A stretch of 64,000 bases of DNA from Kribbella sp. NBC_01245 (lineage in GTDB: Bacteria > Actinomycetota > Actinomycetes > Propionibacteriales > Kribbellaceae): contig NZ_CP108487.1 of NCBI RefSeq assembly GCF_036226525.1, positions 5,084,001-5,148,000 on the forward strand. Direction: 5' to 3'. A program made the position numbers and the translations under genes. The notes under the pieces are model-generated. The model was not told where the DNA came from, searched no databases, and was given only the letters and a program-made list of their open reading frames with translations. This document shows, one piece after another, positions 43,346-51,226 of the stretch. Every line of letters starts with the position of its first letter. Positions within the stretch are counted from its first letter, which is position 1.

Positions 43346-44110
43346 TTGATCATCCGTAGATTGTTGACCCGCACCGGCGTGGCGGTCCTGGCCGTCAGCG
43401 TGGCACTCGCCACGGCGGTCCCCGCGCAGGCCGCGGCGCCGACCGAACGCTCCGACAACCCACCCGCGGCCACATTCAAGGTCGGGGTGCCGAAGCAGAT
43501 CGGCAGTACCGCGGACACCCGCTACTGCCTCACCTTCGTGGCGGCGGAGAAGATCCCGATGGCGGTGATGCTGCCCTGCGCTCCGAAGCGGGCCGGCAAA
43601 GCACAGCAGTGGATCTGGACCGCCAAGGGTGAGCTGCAGGTTGCTCTGAGCAAGTCCGTCGGTGGCGAACTTGCGAAGACCGGTGCCTGCCTCGACACCG
43701 CGGCGGACCTCGTACCGACACCGGCCGAAGCGCCGGTTCTGGTACTGCCCTGCCGCGACGCCGATGGCCAGAAGTGGACCCACGACAAGGACACCGGAGC
43801 CCTCGTCAACGTGGCGAACGGTCAGGCCCTGAGTTCGATGATCGGCAAGGCCAAGCAGGCCCGTCCGACGGCCACCGAGCCGGCCGACGGTTCGCCGGCA
43901 CAGGCTTGGCGTCAGCTCCCGATCCCGAACCTGGACATCCTGGGCGCGATCATGGCACTGGTGAACGCGCTGCTCAGCGCGCTCGGCCTGAGCCTGCCGC
44001 TGCCGATCGAGAAGGCCGCGGCCTCGCTACTGGAGCTGGTCGGCGGCAAGCTGCCGATCCCGGCCCAGATGCAGGTGCTGCCGAAGCAGATGATCAACCT
44101 GGTGCGCTGA
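43346..44110 (+). CDS. Secreted ricin-B-lectin-like (QxW) protein
   Basis: The protein has 254 residues from TTG, chosen because GGAGG lies five bases upstream and the signal peptide (RRLLTRTGVAVLAVSVALAT, cleavage at AQA-A) then sits at the N-terminus. The mature part shows three QxW motifs (QQWIW, QKWTH, QAWRQ), as in a beta-trefoil, with cysteines in YCLTF, LPCAP, GACLD and LPCRD that could form two disulfides. The last 80 residues are helical and hydrophobic (GAIMALVNALLSALGLSLPL) and unlike a trefoil. Carbohydrate binding is inferred. A strong terminator follows. Confidence 0.75.
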   Translation: MIIRRLLTRTGVAVLAVSVALATAVPAQAAAPTERSDNPPAATFKVGVPKQIGSTADTRYCLTFVAAEKIPMAVMLPCAPKRAGKAQQWIWTAKGELQVALSKSVGGELAKTGACLDTAADLVPTPAEAPVLVLPCRDADGQKWTHDKDTGALVNVANGQALSSMIGKAKQARPTATEPADGSPAQAWRQLPIPNLDILGAIMALVNALLSALGLSLPLPIEKAAASLLELVGGKLPIPAQMQVLPKQMINLVR

Positions 44111-44139
44111 GCACCGACCGAGGAGGAGCCTTTTAGAAG

Positions 44140-44184
44140 GAAGGGCGGTCCCGGCTCACAAGGCCGGAACCGCCCTTCGCTTTT
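44140..44184 (+). terminator. Rho-independent terminator after the lectin-like gene
   Basis: GAAGGGCGGT (44140) pairs with ACCGCCCTTC (44169-44178), with a further CCGGC/GCCGG stem inside, followed by GCTTTT. It starts 30 bases after the stop codon. Confidence 0.92.
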
Positions 44185-44381
44185 GAGCATTTCGCTCTGT
44201 TGTGGAGATGATCGCAGTGCGGATCGAGCCACCGACTCGACCGCCCGCGGCGATCAGCCGAGGATTTGGTGAAGCCTGCCTTGACGCGTCCGTTAAGCCA
44301 GCGGCGTGGCCGTTAGTCCCTGACAACGTTTTCCGTTGCCGTGGGCAAAAGTCTTCACATCGTCGTTTGAGAGTGCCAAGG

Positions 44382-44402
44382 TTGTGCGGCACGGTTGCAC
44401 AA
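44382..44402. promoter_or_regulatory. Inverted repeat just upstream of the PHP metallohydrolase gene
   Basis: TTGTGC-N9-GCACAA ends 22 bases before the ATG at 44425, a usual place for a repressor site overlapping a promoter. The 240-base region between the terminator and this gene holds nothing else I can recognise. Confidence 0.5.
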
Positions 44403-44424
44403 TCTGCAAGGACGGGTCTGACCG

Positions 44425-45675
44425 ATGGCTATCACGACGTACCGGCGGACCTGGACCCTTGACGATCGGGCCGAGTCGGTCTGGCATTCGCTGCCGGTGG
44501 ACATCCCGCCGGGTTGCGAAGGCCTGACGGTCCGGCTGTCGGAACCACCTCCGGGCGCGGTGATCGACATCGGCTGCGAGGGTGCTGCCGGTTGGCGCGG
44601 GTGGTCCGGCGGAGCGCGGCGCTCGTACGCGATCACCCCAACCGACGCGACCCCTGGCTATATCCCGGGCGAGCTGGAACCCGGCGTCTGGTGGGTGGTG
44701 CTCGGGCTGCACCGGATCCCCGTCGAGGGCGTCGAGCTGGTGGTGGAGGCATCCACCGGGCCGGTCGCACGCGGGGATATCCCGGGTTTGTCGTCGTACG
44801 AGTCGGACTCGGCGGCAGTCGTCGTACCGGCTCGTCCGCCGCGTCGCGAACTGCCGTCGGTGGACGGATTGCGCTGGGTTGCGGCGGACTTCCACGCGCA
44901 TACGTTGCACTCGGACGGCTCGGCCCCGGTGGCGGCCGTCGCCGCGCTCGGAGTGGCGGCCGGGCTCGACGTCATGGCGATCACTGACCACAACACCGAG
45001 GCGCATCACGCCGAGCTTTTACCGGTGGGCGAGCGGCTCGGCATCGGCCTCATCCCCGGGCAGGAGACCACCACTGATTCCGGACATGCCAACGCCTTCG
45101 GGGCGATCGGCGTGATCGACTTCCGGCAGCCGGCCGAGACGTGGGTGGCCGAGGTGGCGCGGCGTGGTGGGTTGATGTCGATCAACCATCCGCTGGGCGG
45201 CGACTGCTCGTGGCGGCAGCCCTTACCGGTTCACCCGCCATTGGCCGAGCTGTGGCACTCCTCCTGGCTCGACCGCCGCTGGGGTGGTCCGGTGGCCTTC
45301 TGGCACGCGTGGGGCGCTTCTACTACAGCCATTGGCGGTAGCGACTGGCACAGCCCGTCGTCGTTGACGCTGCCTGGTTCACCTACTACTTGGGTGGCCG
45401 TCGACGCGGCTGCCGCAGGCCCTGACGAGCTGCCGGGGTTGGTGCTCGCTGGACTCGCCGCAGGCCGTACGTCGGTCTCTGCGGGCTATGCCGCGCCAGT
45501 GCTGCTGCGAAACGGCGACACGTTCGTGGCCGTCGACGCGCCCGGCACGCTGCTGCTCGGGTGGGACGGCAGCCGGCGCGCTGTACGCAAGCCGTACGAG
45601 GAGTTCCCGGCCGACCTACCCGGCGCGCACATCCTGATCGACCACACCGGCCAGGTCCTAGCCCTCTCGTCTTGA
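44425..45675 (+). CDS. CehA/McbA-type PHP metallohydrolase
   Basis: The protein has 416 residues. The N-terminal 140 form a beta-sandwich ornamental domain. The PHP barrel follows with metal ligands in ADFHAHTLHSDGS, AITDHNT, MSINHPLGG and AIGGSDWH. Related enzymes hydrolyse phosphoesters or carbamates (CehA, McbA); the true substrate here is unknown. It has no signal peptide. The start codon has AAGGACGGG upstream. The stop codon is three bases from the stop of the convergent sigma factor gene. Confidence 0.85.
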   Translation: MAITTYRRTWTLDDRAESVWHSLPVDIPPGCEGLTVRLSEPPPGAVIDIGCEGAAGWRGWSGGARRSYAITPTDATPGYIPGELEPGVWWVVLGLHRIPVEGVELVVEASTGPVARGDIPGLSSYESDSAAVVVPARPPRRELPSVDGLRWVAADFHAHTLHSDGSAPVAAVAALGVAAGLDVMAITDHNTEAHHAELLPVGERLGIGLIPGQETTTDSGHANAFGAIGVIDFRQPAETWVAEVARRGGLMSINHPLGGDCSWRQPLPVHPPLAELWHSSWLDRRWGGPVAFWHAWGASTTAIGGSDWHSPSSLTLPGSPTTWVAVDAAAAGPDELPGLVLAGLAAGRTSVSAGYAAPVLLRNGDTFVAVDAPGTLLLGWDGSRRAVRKPYEEFPADLPGAHILIDHTGQVLALSS

Positions 45676-45678
45676 GCC

Positions 45679-46962
45679 CTAGCCGATGAGCTCTGCGCGG
45701 CGGGTCGTCAGGAATTCCCGTTCGGCGGCGTTGTCGGCCCGCGCAATCGCCTCGTCGTACGCCGCAACCGCCTCATCCGAACGCCCGAGCCGCCGGAGCA
45801 GGTCGGCCCGAATCGCGTGGAACAGGTAGAACTTCGCCAAGTCCAACGCCTCCACCTCCTCGATCGCCGCCGCCGGCCCCTCCACCTCGGCGAGGGCGAC
45901 GGCCCGGTTGAGCGCGACCACCGGACTCGGCGCGATCACCATCAACTGGTCGTACAACTGGAGAATCTGCCGCCAATCCGTCGCGTCCGCAGTCGCGGCA
46001 TCACTATGTACGGCGTGGATGGCGGCCTGGATCTGGTACGGCCCGGGCTGATCGCGGCGCAAGCACTTGCGCACCAGCGCCTGGCCTTCGGCGATGTGGC
46101 CCTGGTTCCAACGCGCACGATCTTGGTCTGGCAGCAGCACGAGCCGGCCTCGGTCATCCGTCCGGGCCCGACGACGCGACTCGGTCAGGAGCATCAGCGC
46201 GAGCAACCCGAACACCTCCGGCTCGTCCGGCATCAGCTCGGCCAGCAACCGCGCGAGCCGGATCGCCTCGCGGCAGAGCTCCTCGCGGACAAGCTCATCC
46301 CCCGAGCTGGCGGTATATCCCTCGTTGAAGATCAGGTAGAGCACCGCGAGTACGCCGCGAAGGCGGTCCGGCAGATCAGCCTCTGCCGGTACGCGATAAG
46401 GAATGCCCGCATCCCGGATCTTGCCCTTCGCCCGAACCAGCCGCTGCGCCATCGTCGCCTCGGGCACCAGAAACGCGCGTGCGATCTCCACCGTCGTGAG
46501 TCCACCGAGCAGCCGCAGGGTCAACGCGACCCGAACCGGCATCGCCAGAGCCGGATGGCAACAGGTGAAGATCAGCCGCAATCGGTCGTCCTCCACGGCC
46601 TCCGCCTCCCCTGGCCCAGCGCTCCCGCCGTACGCCTCGCTTTGCGCCTGATCTCGCACCTGGTCTTGCGCCTGATCCTGGGCCTGGCCTTCGGCAAGCT
46701 GCGCGGCCTGGACGTGTTTGGCATCGCGATTCGCCTCGCGGCGCAGACGGTCGATCGCGCCGTTCCGAGCAGTGGTGATGATCCAGCCGGCCGGACTCGG
46801 CGGCAGCCCCTTGGCCGGCCAATGCTCGACGGCCTTGGCAAAGGCGTCCTGCACAGCCTCCTCGGCAAGATCGATATCCCCGAGCACGCGGGTCAGCACA
46901 GCCACCGCACGGCCATACTCCGCCCGGAAAACCCGCTCGATCTCCCCCGCCCGACCAGTCAC
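45679..46962 (-). CDS. ECF sigma factor of the ECF42 type with TPR-like C-terminal extension
   Basis: This 427-residue protein has region 2 with AVQDAFAKAVEHW and PSPAGWIITTARNGAIDRLRR, and region 4 with LRLLGGLTTVEIARAFLVPEATMAQRLVRAK. An extension of about 200 residues with TPR-like helices (VVALNRAVALAEVEGPAAAI) follows, as in ECF42 proteins (DUF6596 region around LFNEGY/LYLIFNEGYTASSG). A low-complexity insert of Gln/Asp/Ala (GQAQDQAQDQVRDQAQSE) separates the two sigma regions. ECF42 factors have no anti-sigma factor; a DGPF/YCII protein is their usual partner and is encoded just upstream. Targets cannot be read here. Confidence 0.9.
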   Translation of the reverse strand: MTGRAGEIERVFRAEYGRAVAVLTRVLGDIDLAEEAVQDAFAKAVEHWPAKGLPPSPAGWIITTARNGAIDRLRREANRDAKHVQAAQLAEGQAQDQAQDQVRDQAQSEAYGGSAGPGEAEAVEDDRLRLIFTCCHPALAMPVRVALTLRLLGGLTTVEIARAFLVPEATMAQRLVRAKGKIRDAGIPYRVPAEADLPDRLRGVLAVLYLIFNEGYTASSGDELVREELCREAIRLARLLAELMPDEPEVFGLLALMLLTESRRRARTDDRGRLVLLPDQDRARWNQGHIAEGQALVRKCLRRDQPGPYQIQAAIHAVHSDAATADATDWRQILQLYDQLMVIAPSPVVALNRAVALAEVEGPAAAIEEVEALDLAKFYLFHAIRADLLRRLGRSDEAVAAYDEAIARADNAAEREFLTTRRAELIG

Positions 46963-47022
46963 ACCTCAACGCCCATCCAGCTCAACCACCTGTCCCGTTC
47001 AATGCTCGTCCCGGGTCAATGC

Positions 47023-47403
47023 TCATTCGGCGGGACGGTCGTCCGGACTCGCGCACGAGCCGTGCTCCATCGGCCAGACCTCGATCGACAGCGGCGCCAG
47101 GATCTCGGCCAGCCGCCCACCCCAATCCATCGCCGCGTCCAGGTCAGACACGCTGATGATCGTGAACCCACCGAGGTGCTCCTTCCCCTCCGCGAACGGC
47201 CCGTCGGTGACCAGGTTCTCCCCGTCGCGATGCCGCAGCACCGTCGCCGAACTCGCAGGCGTCAAACCCCCCGAGAACACCCAGGCGCCGGCCTCGCGCA
47301 GTTCGTCATGCCACACCTCGAGCTTCGCCATCACCGGCTCGAGAAACTCCGGCGGTGGGACCACGCCATCCGGCTGATAGATGCCCAACATGTACTTCTT
47401 CAT
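47023..47403 (-). CDS. YCII-related DGPF-domain protein, partner of ECF42 sigma factor
   Basis: This 126-residue protein carries the motif TDGPFAEGKEHLGGF that names the DGPF group. It starts MKKYMLGIYQPDG at ATG 47403, with AAGGAGG upstream; longer frames run into the repeat array and are rejected. It is transcribed just before the sigma gene (60 bases apart), matching the standard ECF42 pair. The proteins are thought to modulate or be co-regulated with the sigma factor; mechanism unknown. Confidence 0.88.
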   Translation of the reverse strand: MKKYMLGIYQPDGVVPPPEFLEPVMAKLEVWHDELREAGAWVFSGGLTPASSATVLRHRDGENLVTDGPFAEGKEHLGGFTIISVSDLDAAMDWGGRLAEILAPLSIEVWPMEHGSCASPDDRPAE

Positions 47404-47421
47404 CCGCTCCGCCCTCCTTCT

Positions 47422-47660
47422 TTCGCCACGCCGCGATCGGTACCGCTTGCGCCACCTTCGTGCCGCGATCAGCACCCCGTCCGCAAGCCTTCGCACCGCG
47501 ATCAGGACCGCTTCCGCATTTCCCTTCGTGCGCGATCAGCACCGCGTCCGCATTACCGTCGTACCGCGATCCCGACCGCGTCCGTACTTCCCTTCGTGCC
47601 GCGATCGGCACTGTGCCTGTGCCGGGATCGGTACCCGTGCACACCTTCCATACGAACAGC
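47422..47660. repeat. Seven imperfect tandem repeats of about 33 bp
   Basis: Copies are anchored by (G/C)CGCGATC at 47433, 47465, 47498, 47532, 47566, 47601 and 47634 (last as GGGATC), so the period is 32-35. Typical half-units are CTTCGTGCCGCGATCAGCAC and CGCGTCCGCATT. The array begins 20 bases upstream of the DGPF gene, in a 540-base stretch without a gene. It has no unique spacers and is not a CRISPR array. Confidence 0.85.
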
Positions 47661-47780
47661 ACCTGCCCGGATCGACACCGTGGCCGGAATTTTCCTGCGA
47701 GTCGGGGACCTTGGTGTGACTGGTGGGACAGGAGGCTATTACTGTCCTCCCAGACACGCTCTGGAACTGAGGCTCAACAG

Positions 47781-47824
47781 CCGGTCGCTATCCGGTCGCT
47801 TTCTGGTCGCGATCCGGTCGCGCT
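47781..47824. promoter_or_regulatory. Four 11-bp direct repeats upstream of the response regulator
   Basis: CCGGTCGCTAT, CCGGTCGCTTT, CTGGTCGCGAT and CCGGTCGCGCT follow each other without gaps, ending 120 bases before the start of the response-regulator gene. One-helical-turn direct repeats are typical binding arrays for response regulators. A GGACAG/CTGTCC inverted repeat lies upstream at about 47729-47750. Confidence 0.65.
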
Positions 47825-47943
47825 CCGGCGATGACCTGGACGTCAACCGACCTCGAGCCCGATGATCTGGAACGTCGTCCCGCCCATTTCAGTCCACCGG
47901 AACGTGTGCCCACCACGATCCGACACCTCCACGGAGGCCCGCG

Positions 47944-48564
47944 TTGCACGACCGCATCCGGTTGTTGCTGGTCGATGACCAGATCCTCAGCCGCGGGGTG
48001 CTCAGAAGCCGGCTCGAACGCGAACGTGACCTCGAGGTGGTCGCCGAACTGAGCCGCAAGGACGACGTGGTCGCCGCCGCCAAACACCACCGGGCCAACG
48101 TCGCCCTGCTCGACGCCTGCCTACCCGAACGCGAAAGCATCTCCGTCACCTCCGAACTCCGTACCTCCATGCCCGAATGCCGCGTCGTGATGCTGACCAC
48201 GTACGGCCGGCCGGGCTATCTCCGTCGCGGCCTCGATGCGGGCGCGAAAGGTTTCGCCCTGCAGAACAGCCCCGCACCGCAACTAGCCGATGCCGTCCGC
48301 CGGGTCCACCTCGGCCTCCGCGTCGTCGACGCGAACCTCGCCGCCGAAACCCTCCGCTACGAGCAGACCCCACTCGACCCCGGCGAAACCGACACCCTCC
48401 GAGCCGCCCGCGACGGCGGCACCGTCTCCGCCCTCGCAGCCGAACTCGCCATCTCCGAACGCCTGGTCCGCATCCGCCTCTGGTCCGCCATCGGCAAAAC
48501 CGGCGCCCGAACCCGAGCCGACGCCATCAACATCGCCGAACGCAACGGCTGGCTCCCCGACTAG
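47944..48564 (+). CDS. NarL/FixJ-type response regulator (orphan)
   Basis: This 206-residue protein has a receiver domain with acidic pocket LLLVDDQ (D11, D12), phospho-acceptor D57 in VALLDACLP, Thr in VVMLTTYG and Lys in AGAKGF. The C-terminal HTH (SALAAELAISERLVRIRLWSAIGKTGARTRADA) is shorter and less canonical than LuxR but similar to DesR-like actinobacterial regulators. No histidine kinase gene is adjacent in the window. The start is TTG with GGAGG seven bases upstream; no in-frame ATG or GTG is better placed. Confidence 0.85.
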   Translation: MHDRIRLLLVDDQILSRGVLRSRLERERDLEVVAELSRKDDVVAAAKHHRANVALLDACLPERESISVTSELRTSMPECRVVMLTTYGRPGYLRRGLDAGAKGFALQNSPAPQLADAVRRVHLGLRVVDANLAAETLRYEQTPLDPGETDTLRAARDGGTVSALAAELAISERLVRIRLWSAIGKTGARTRADAINIAERNGWLPD

Positions 48565-48762
48565 CCGACCTCGCGTCATCCCCCGCCATCCACATCAGGC
48601 GGTCCACGCCATAGGCCTCCGCTGCCCGTCTGCGCGGCGACCACCCTCGCCGCCTTCACACCCATCGGCATGCTCCGGCGACGCGCCCGACCTAGCCAGT
48701 CGCCTCGCTGCGCCGGGGCGCCGTGCTCCGCCGCTGTGCCGTGCTCCACGTCGTCCCCGCCC

Positions 48763-49164
48763 TCACGCGCTTGGTGTGGTGCCGTCCAGCCGTTCTCGAA
48801 GCCAGGACGGCCCGGTGGTGCGGGCGTCGAACTCTTCTACTCGGCGGCGAAGTTCGCGGTCGGCGGTTATGACGAGAATCTCCCGATGAGCGTCCGCCTC
48901 TCGAGCAGACGCGACCACATCGACGATCGTGTCGTCACCCGAGTTGGCGGCATGAACCACACGCAGTCCCGCCTCATCACCTGGCGGCACACCTTTGCGA
49001 GCAGCTCCTTCAAGCACGACCGTGATGTCGTACGGCTCGCCAACCCCCTGCCGCAACGATTCGACCAACCGCGCGGCCGCCCCCGCCCGGTCCCGCCACC
49101 ACCCATCCGGACGCGAGCCAACCACATTCGCCGCATCAACCACCAACAACGCCAACCCCGCCAT
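48763..49164 (-). CDS. NYN/PIN-like nuclease domain protein
   Basis: This 133-residue protein shows LLVVDAANVVGSRPDGWW (first Asp of the NYN/YacP fold), HAANSGDDTIVDVV (the second acidic patch) and ILVITADRELRRRVEE (third). This is the pattern of NYN ribonucleases, the YacP-like family; actinobacterial members are sometimes mislabelled NTP pyrophosphohydrolase. Likely an RNase acting on structured RNA. ATG 49164 is chosen, with an in-frame TTG 6 bases upstream as alternative. Confidence 0.78.
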   Translation of the reverse strand: MAGLALLVVDAANVVGSRPDGWWRDRAGAAARLVESLRQGVGEPYDITVVLEGAARKGVPPGDEAGLRVVHAANSGDDTIVDVVASAREADAHREILVITADRELRRRVEEFDARTTGPSWLRERLDGTTPSA

Positions 49165-49170
49165 CCCCAA

Positions 49171-49912
49171 CCCACCTCCACCGCAATCACCACTCCGCCA
49201 CCGCTACTTCATCCACGCCCGCCAGCCTCTCACCACCACTCCACCGCCACCCGCCGCCGCTCCGACCGCCCCTTCCACACCCCACCAGCCATCCTTTCCA
49301 CACCGCTCCGACTAGTACGCGCCCACGCAGCAGCCGCTCCGCCCGGCCTCGACAGAGCGGATGTGTAGCAACGCACGGGTGAACCGCCCGGTCTGAAGAA
49401 GGCCGCTCACCGGGTCCAGTCGCCATGGCCAGCAACACCGCGTCGAACGGCACCGGGTCGAACGGCACCGGGTCGAACGGCACCGGGTCGAACGGCACCG
49501 GGTCGAACGCGGCCTTGGCAGGCGTCGTCGCCCACAGATGGTCGACTTCGCGCCATTAGCCGTCCTGGAACCGCGTCGCCACGGCGGCCGCGACTGCGAC
49601 CGCGAAGTCAGCCGAGCGAGGCGTCAGTCATCTCGAAGCCCGCGCCGCCTCGCACTCGGGAGCCGCTGCCGAGCGTGCTATTGACCAATGTCCGGCTGTG
49701 CGGCCGGTCGAAGCAGGCGAGGACTGTTGCTGGCGTCGGGTGTGGGCCACCCGACGCGGCGTGCGCCGCGAGCTTCCTCGACTCCGACGGCCCTGGCGCC
49801 AACACCGCCTCAGCTGGACGTACCGAAGCGCAAACCACCACCTCGGCAGTAGGCGCCACGGGAGGCCAGGGTTGTCGAGGGTGCTGCGGCCGTGTCGCAG
49901 GGCGGGGTGTGG
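49171..49912. other. Gene-free region containing a 15-bp tandem repeat
   Basis: There are about 740 bases between the NYN gene and the end of the pilin operon. Apart from the 15-bp repeat array at 49436 I see no supported gene; open frames here are shadows with odd composition (PFDPV or Arg/His/Pro-rich). Confidence 0.6.
49436..49510. repeat. Five tandem copies of a 15-bp unit
   Basis: CACCGGGTCGAACGG is repeated five times head to tail; the first copy has one change (CACCGCG) and the last ends in C. The central copies are identical, which suggests recent expansion. Confidence 0.9.
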
Positions 49913-50503
49913 CTATCCGTCGGGTACGTGCAGACCTTGCCCGTTGCTGGGCGCGATTGGGCCGGCGCGGGAGCTTGCGGTGATAGTGGGTGAGCCGAGT
50001 TTGCCGAGGTGCAGTTGGACCGAGGTGACTACTACGACTTCTGTGGATTGGTCGATGGTGCATCGGGCGAGAGTAGTGCGGTGTTCTGTCGCGATTCTGA
50101 CTGCTATTTTGCAGGCGGCTTCGTTTGACTCGCTTATTTGCAAGGTGTTAGCGCCGCTTAATGACGCGAGGTCGGCGGCGGTCGCGGCTTGGTGTTTGGC
50201 TGTGAGCACGGTTATCCAGAGAACAGCGGCGAAGGCGCCAGCCAGTATCAGCACCGCCACGGCCATTGTCAGCAACGTGCCGCTCCCGCGCTCGGTACGC
50301 ACAACGACGCGCTGACACTTGCCATCACGATGACGATCGCGGTGGCGGCGACGATCCCGTTGGCAGTGGCGATCCCGGTGGCAGTGCCGATCGCGGTGGC
50401 AGTTGCGATCGCGGTGGCAGTTGCGGTGAGGCTGATTGTGGTGAGGCTGGCGGTGGGGCTGGGCGTTGGATGCGCGTGGGGAGGTGGTGTGAGGGCGGGT
50501 CAT
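49913..50503 (-). CDS. TadE-like pseudopilin (Rv3654c type) with expanded Cys/His repeat leader
   Basis: The protein has 196 residues if translation starts at the ATG that overlaps the TadE stop (ATGA). Residues 72-196 are the Rv3654c-like core: RGSGTLLTMAVAVLILAG membrane segment, then KHQAATAADLASLSGA, as in TIGR03816-type proteins of the helicase/secretion neighbourhood. Residues 28-57 are five hexapeptides of the type (N/H)C(H/Q)RDR, encoded by an 18-bp tandem repeat. A start at GTG 50302 would remove this leader but lacks a ribosome binding site. It is the last gene of the pilus set. Family members are pilus-assembly minor pilins. Confidence 0.75.
   Translation of the reverse strand: MTRPHTTSPRASNAQPHRQPHHNQPHRNCHRDRNCHRDRHCHRDRHCQRDRRRHRDRHRDGKCQRVVVRTERGSGTLLTMAVAVLILAGAFAAVLWITVLTAKHQAATAADLASLSGANTLQISESNEAACKIAVRIATEHRTTLARCTIDQSTEVVVVTSVQLHLGKLGSPTITASSRAGPIAPSNGQGLHVPDG
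50333..50422. repeat. 18-bp tandem repeat encoding hexapeptides
   Basis: Five copies with plus-strand consensus GTGNCGATCGCGGTGGCA lie in frame within the TadE-like gene, giving the (N/H)C(H/Q)RDR repeats on the minus strand. Confidence 0.85.
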
Positions 50504-51156
50504 GGGGATTCGCCTGGTTCGGCATGGATTACGGATCGGGCGGTGAGGTTTGTGGTTGGTAGGAGTTTCAGGAAGGCTCCTTCGCCTTGGGCTTCGGCTT
50601 GGACTGTCACCACGACGTCTGAGCCTTGACGGGTGATGGTGATGTGGGCGCCGCGTGGGGCGGTTCGCTCACCTAGGGATCGCGCGATGGATTCGCTTTC
50701 GCCGCGGGCGACTGCTCGGGCGACGTCGCGAGCGGCATCACCGCAGCGGACGTTGGCGACGAGGACCCCAATCAGCCAAAGGGCGCCGAACATCGCGATG
50801 ACGAGCACTGGCAGCACGATCGCGACCTCAGCAGTCACCGACCCACGCTGACCACGAGCCCGAAACAACCACCGCCACGGCAACGGCTGTCGCCACAGCG
50901 ACCGCAATGACAACGGCGACCCCGACTGCAACGCTGACGGCCACGGCAACCGTGGCGGTGGCGAGGACGAGGACGACGAGGACGACGGTGGCGACAGTGA
51001 AGCGGATCGTCTACGACATGTGCGCAGTGGGCGGGTGGTGGGTGTTGCGGTGCGCGTCGGCGATGTTGTGGAGAGATGGATGAGGTTGTCCGGGAGAACG
51101 TGTTGGCGTATCGGCTGGATCAGTCCGCTTGCCTTTGGGTGTCGGGATTGGTGCAT
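50500..51156 (-). CDS. TadE-family pseudopilin with long low-complexity leader
   Basis: The protein has 218 residues. The ATG at 51156 has a perfect GGAGG six bases upstream, so the long N-terminus is probably real. Residues 1-100 are Ser/Pro/Arg-rich (eight serines in a row near 60) and unlike TadE. From 104 the family sequence begins: RGSVTAEVAIVLPVLVIAMF, with the conserved Glu, one membrane helix and a beta-rich tail. Relatives of this neighbourhood (Rv3655c) are much shorter. It is translationally coupled to the TadE-like gene and preceded by the DUF4244 pilin gene. Confidence 0.8.
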   Translation of the reverse strand: MHQSRHPKASGLIQPIRQHVLPDNLIHLSTTSPTRTATPTTRPLRTCRRRSASLSPPSSSSSSSSPPPRLPWPSALQSGSPLSLRSLWRQPLPWRWLFRARGQRGSVTAEVAIVLPVLVIAMFGALWLIGVLVANVRCGDAARDVARAVARGESESIARSLGERTAPRGAHITITRQGSDVVVTVQAEAQGEGAFLKLLPTTNLTARSVIHAEPGESP

Positions 51157-51226
51157 CTTGACCTCCCTTTCTGGTGGGCCACCGGGCCGCGCGCGTGAGG
51201 AGCGCGCGGCCGGGTGAGTGGGCGGT

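Noticed and set aside
47422..47660. CRISPR-like periodicity of about 33 bp
   Set aside because: The repeats are directly adjacent and degenerate, with no unique spacers and no cas genes.
45817..47865. 682-residue plus-strand frame opposite the ECF42 and DGPF genes
   Set aside because: Shadow frame; the minus-strand genes have clear sigma and DGPF motifs and good start signals.
49187..49498. Minus-strand frame with PFDPV repeats
   Set aside because: No ribosome binding site, Gly/Trp/Arg-rich composition after the repeat, no similarity; best treated as a DNA tandem repeat.
49608..50063. Minus-strand frame of 151 residues after the TadE-like gene
   Set aside because: It overlaps the end of the TadE-like core in another frame and is His/Arg/Pro-rich without a domain.
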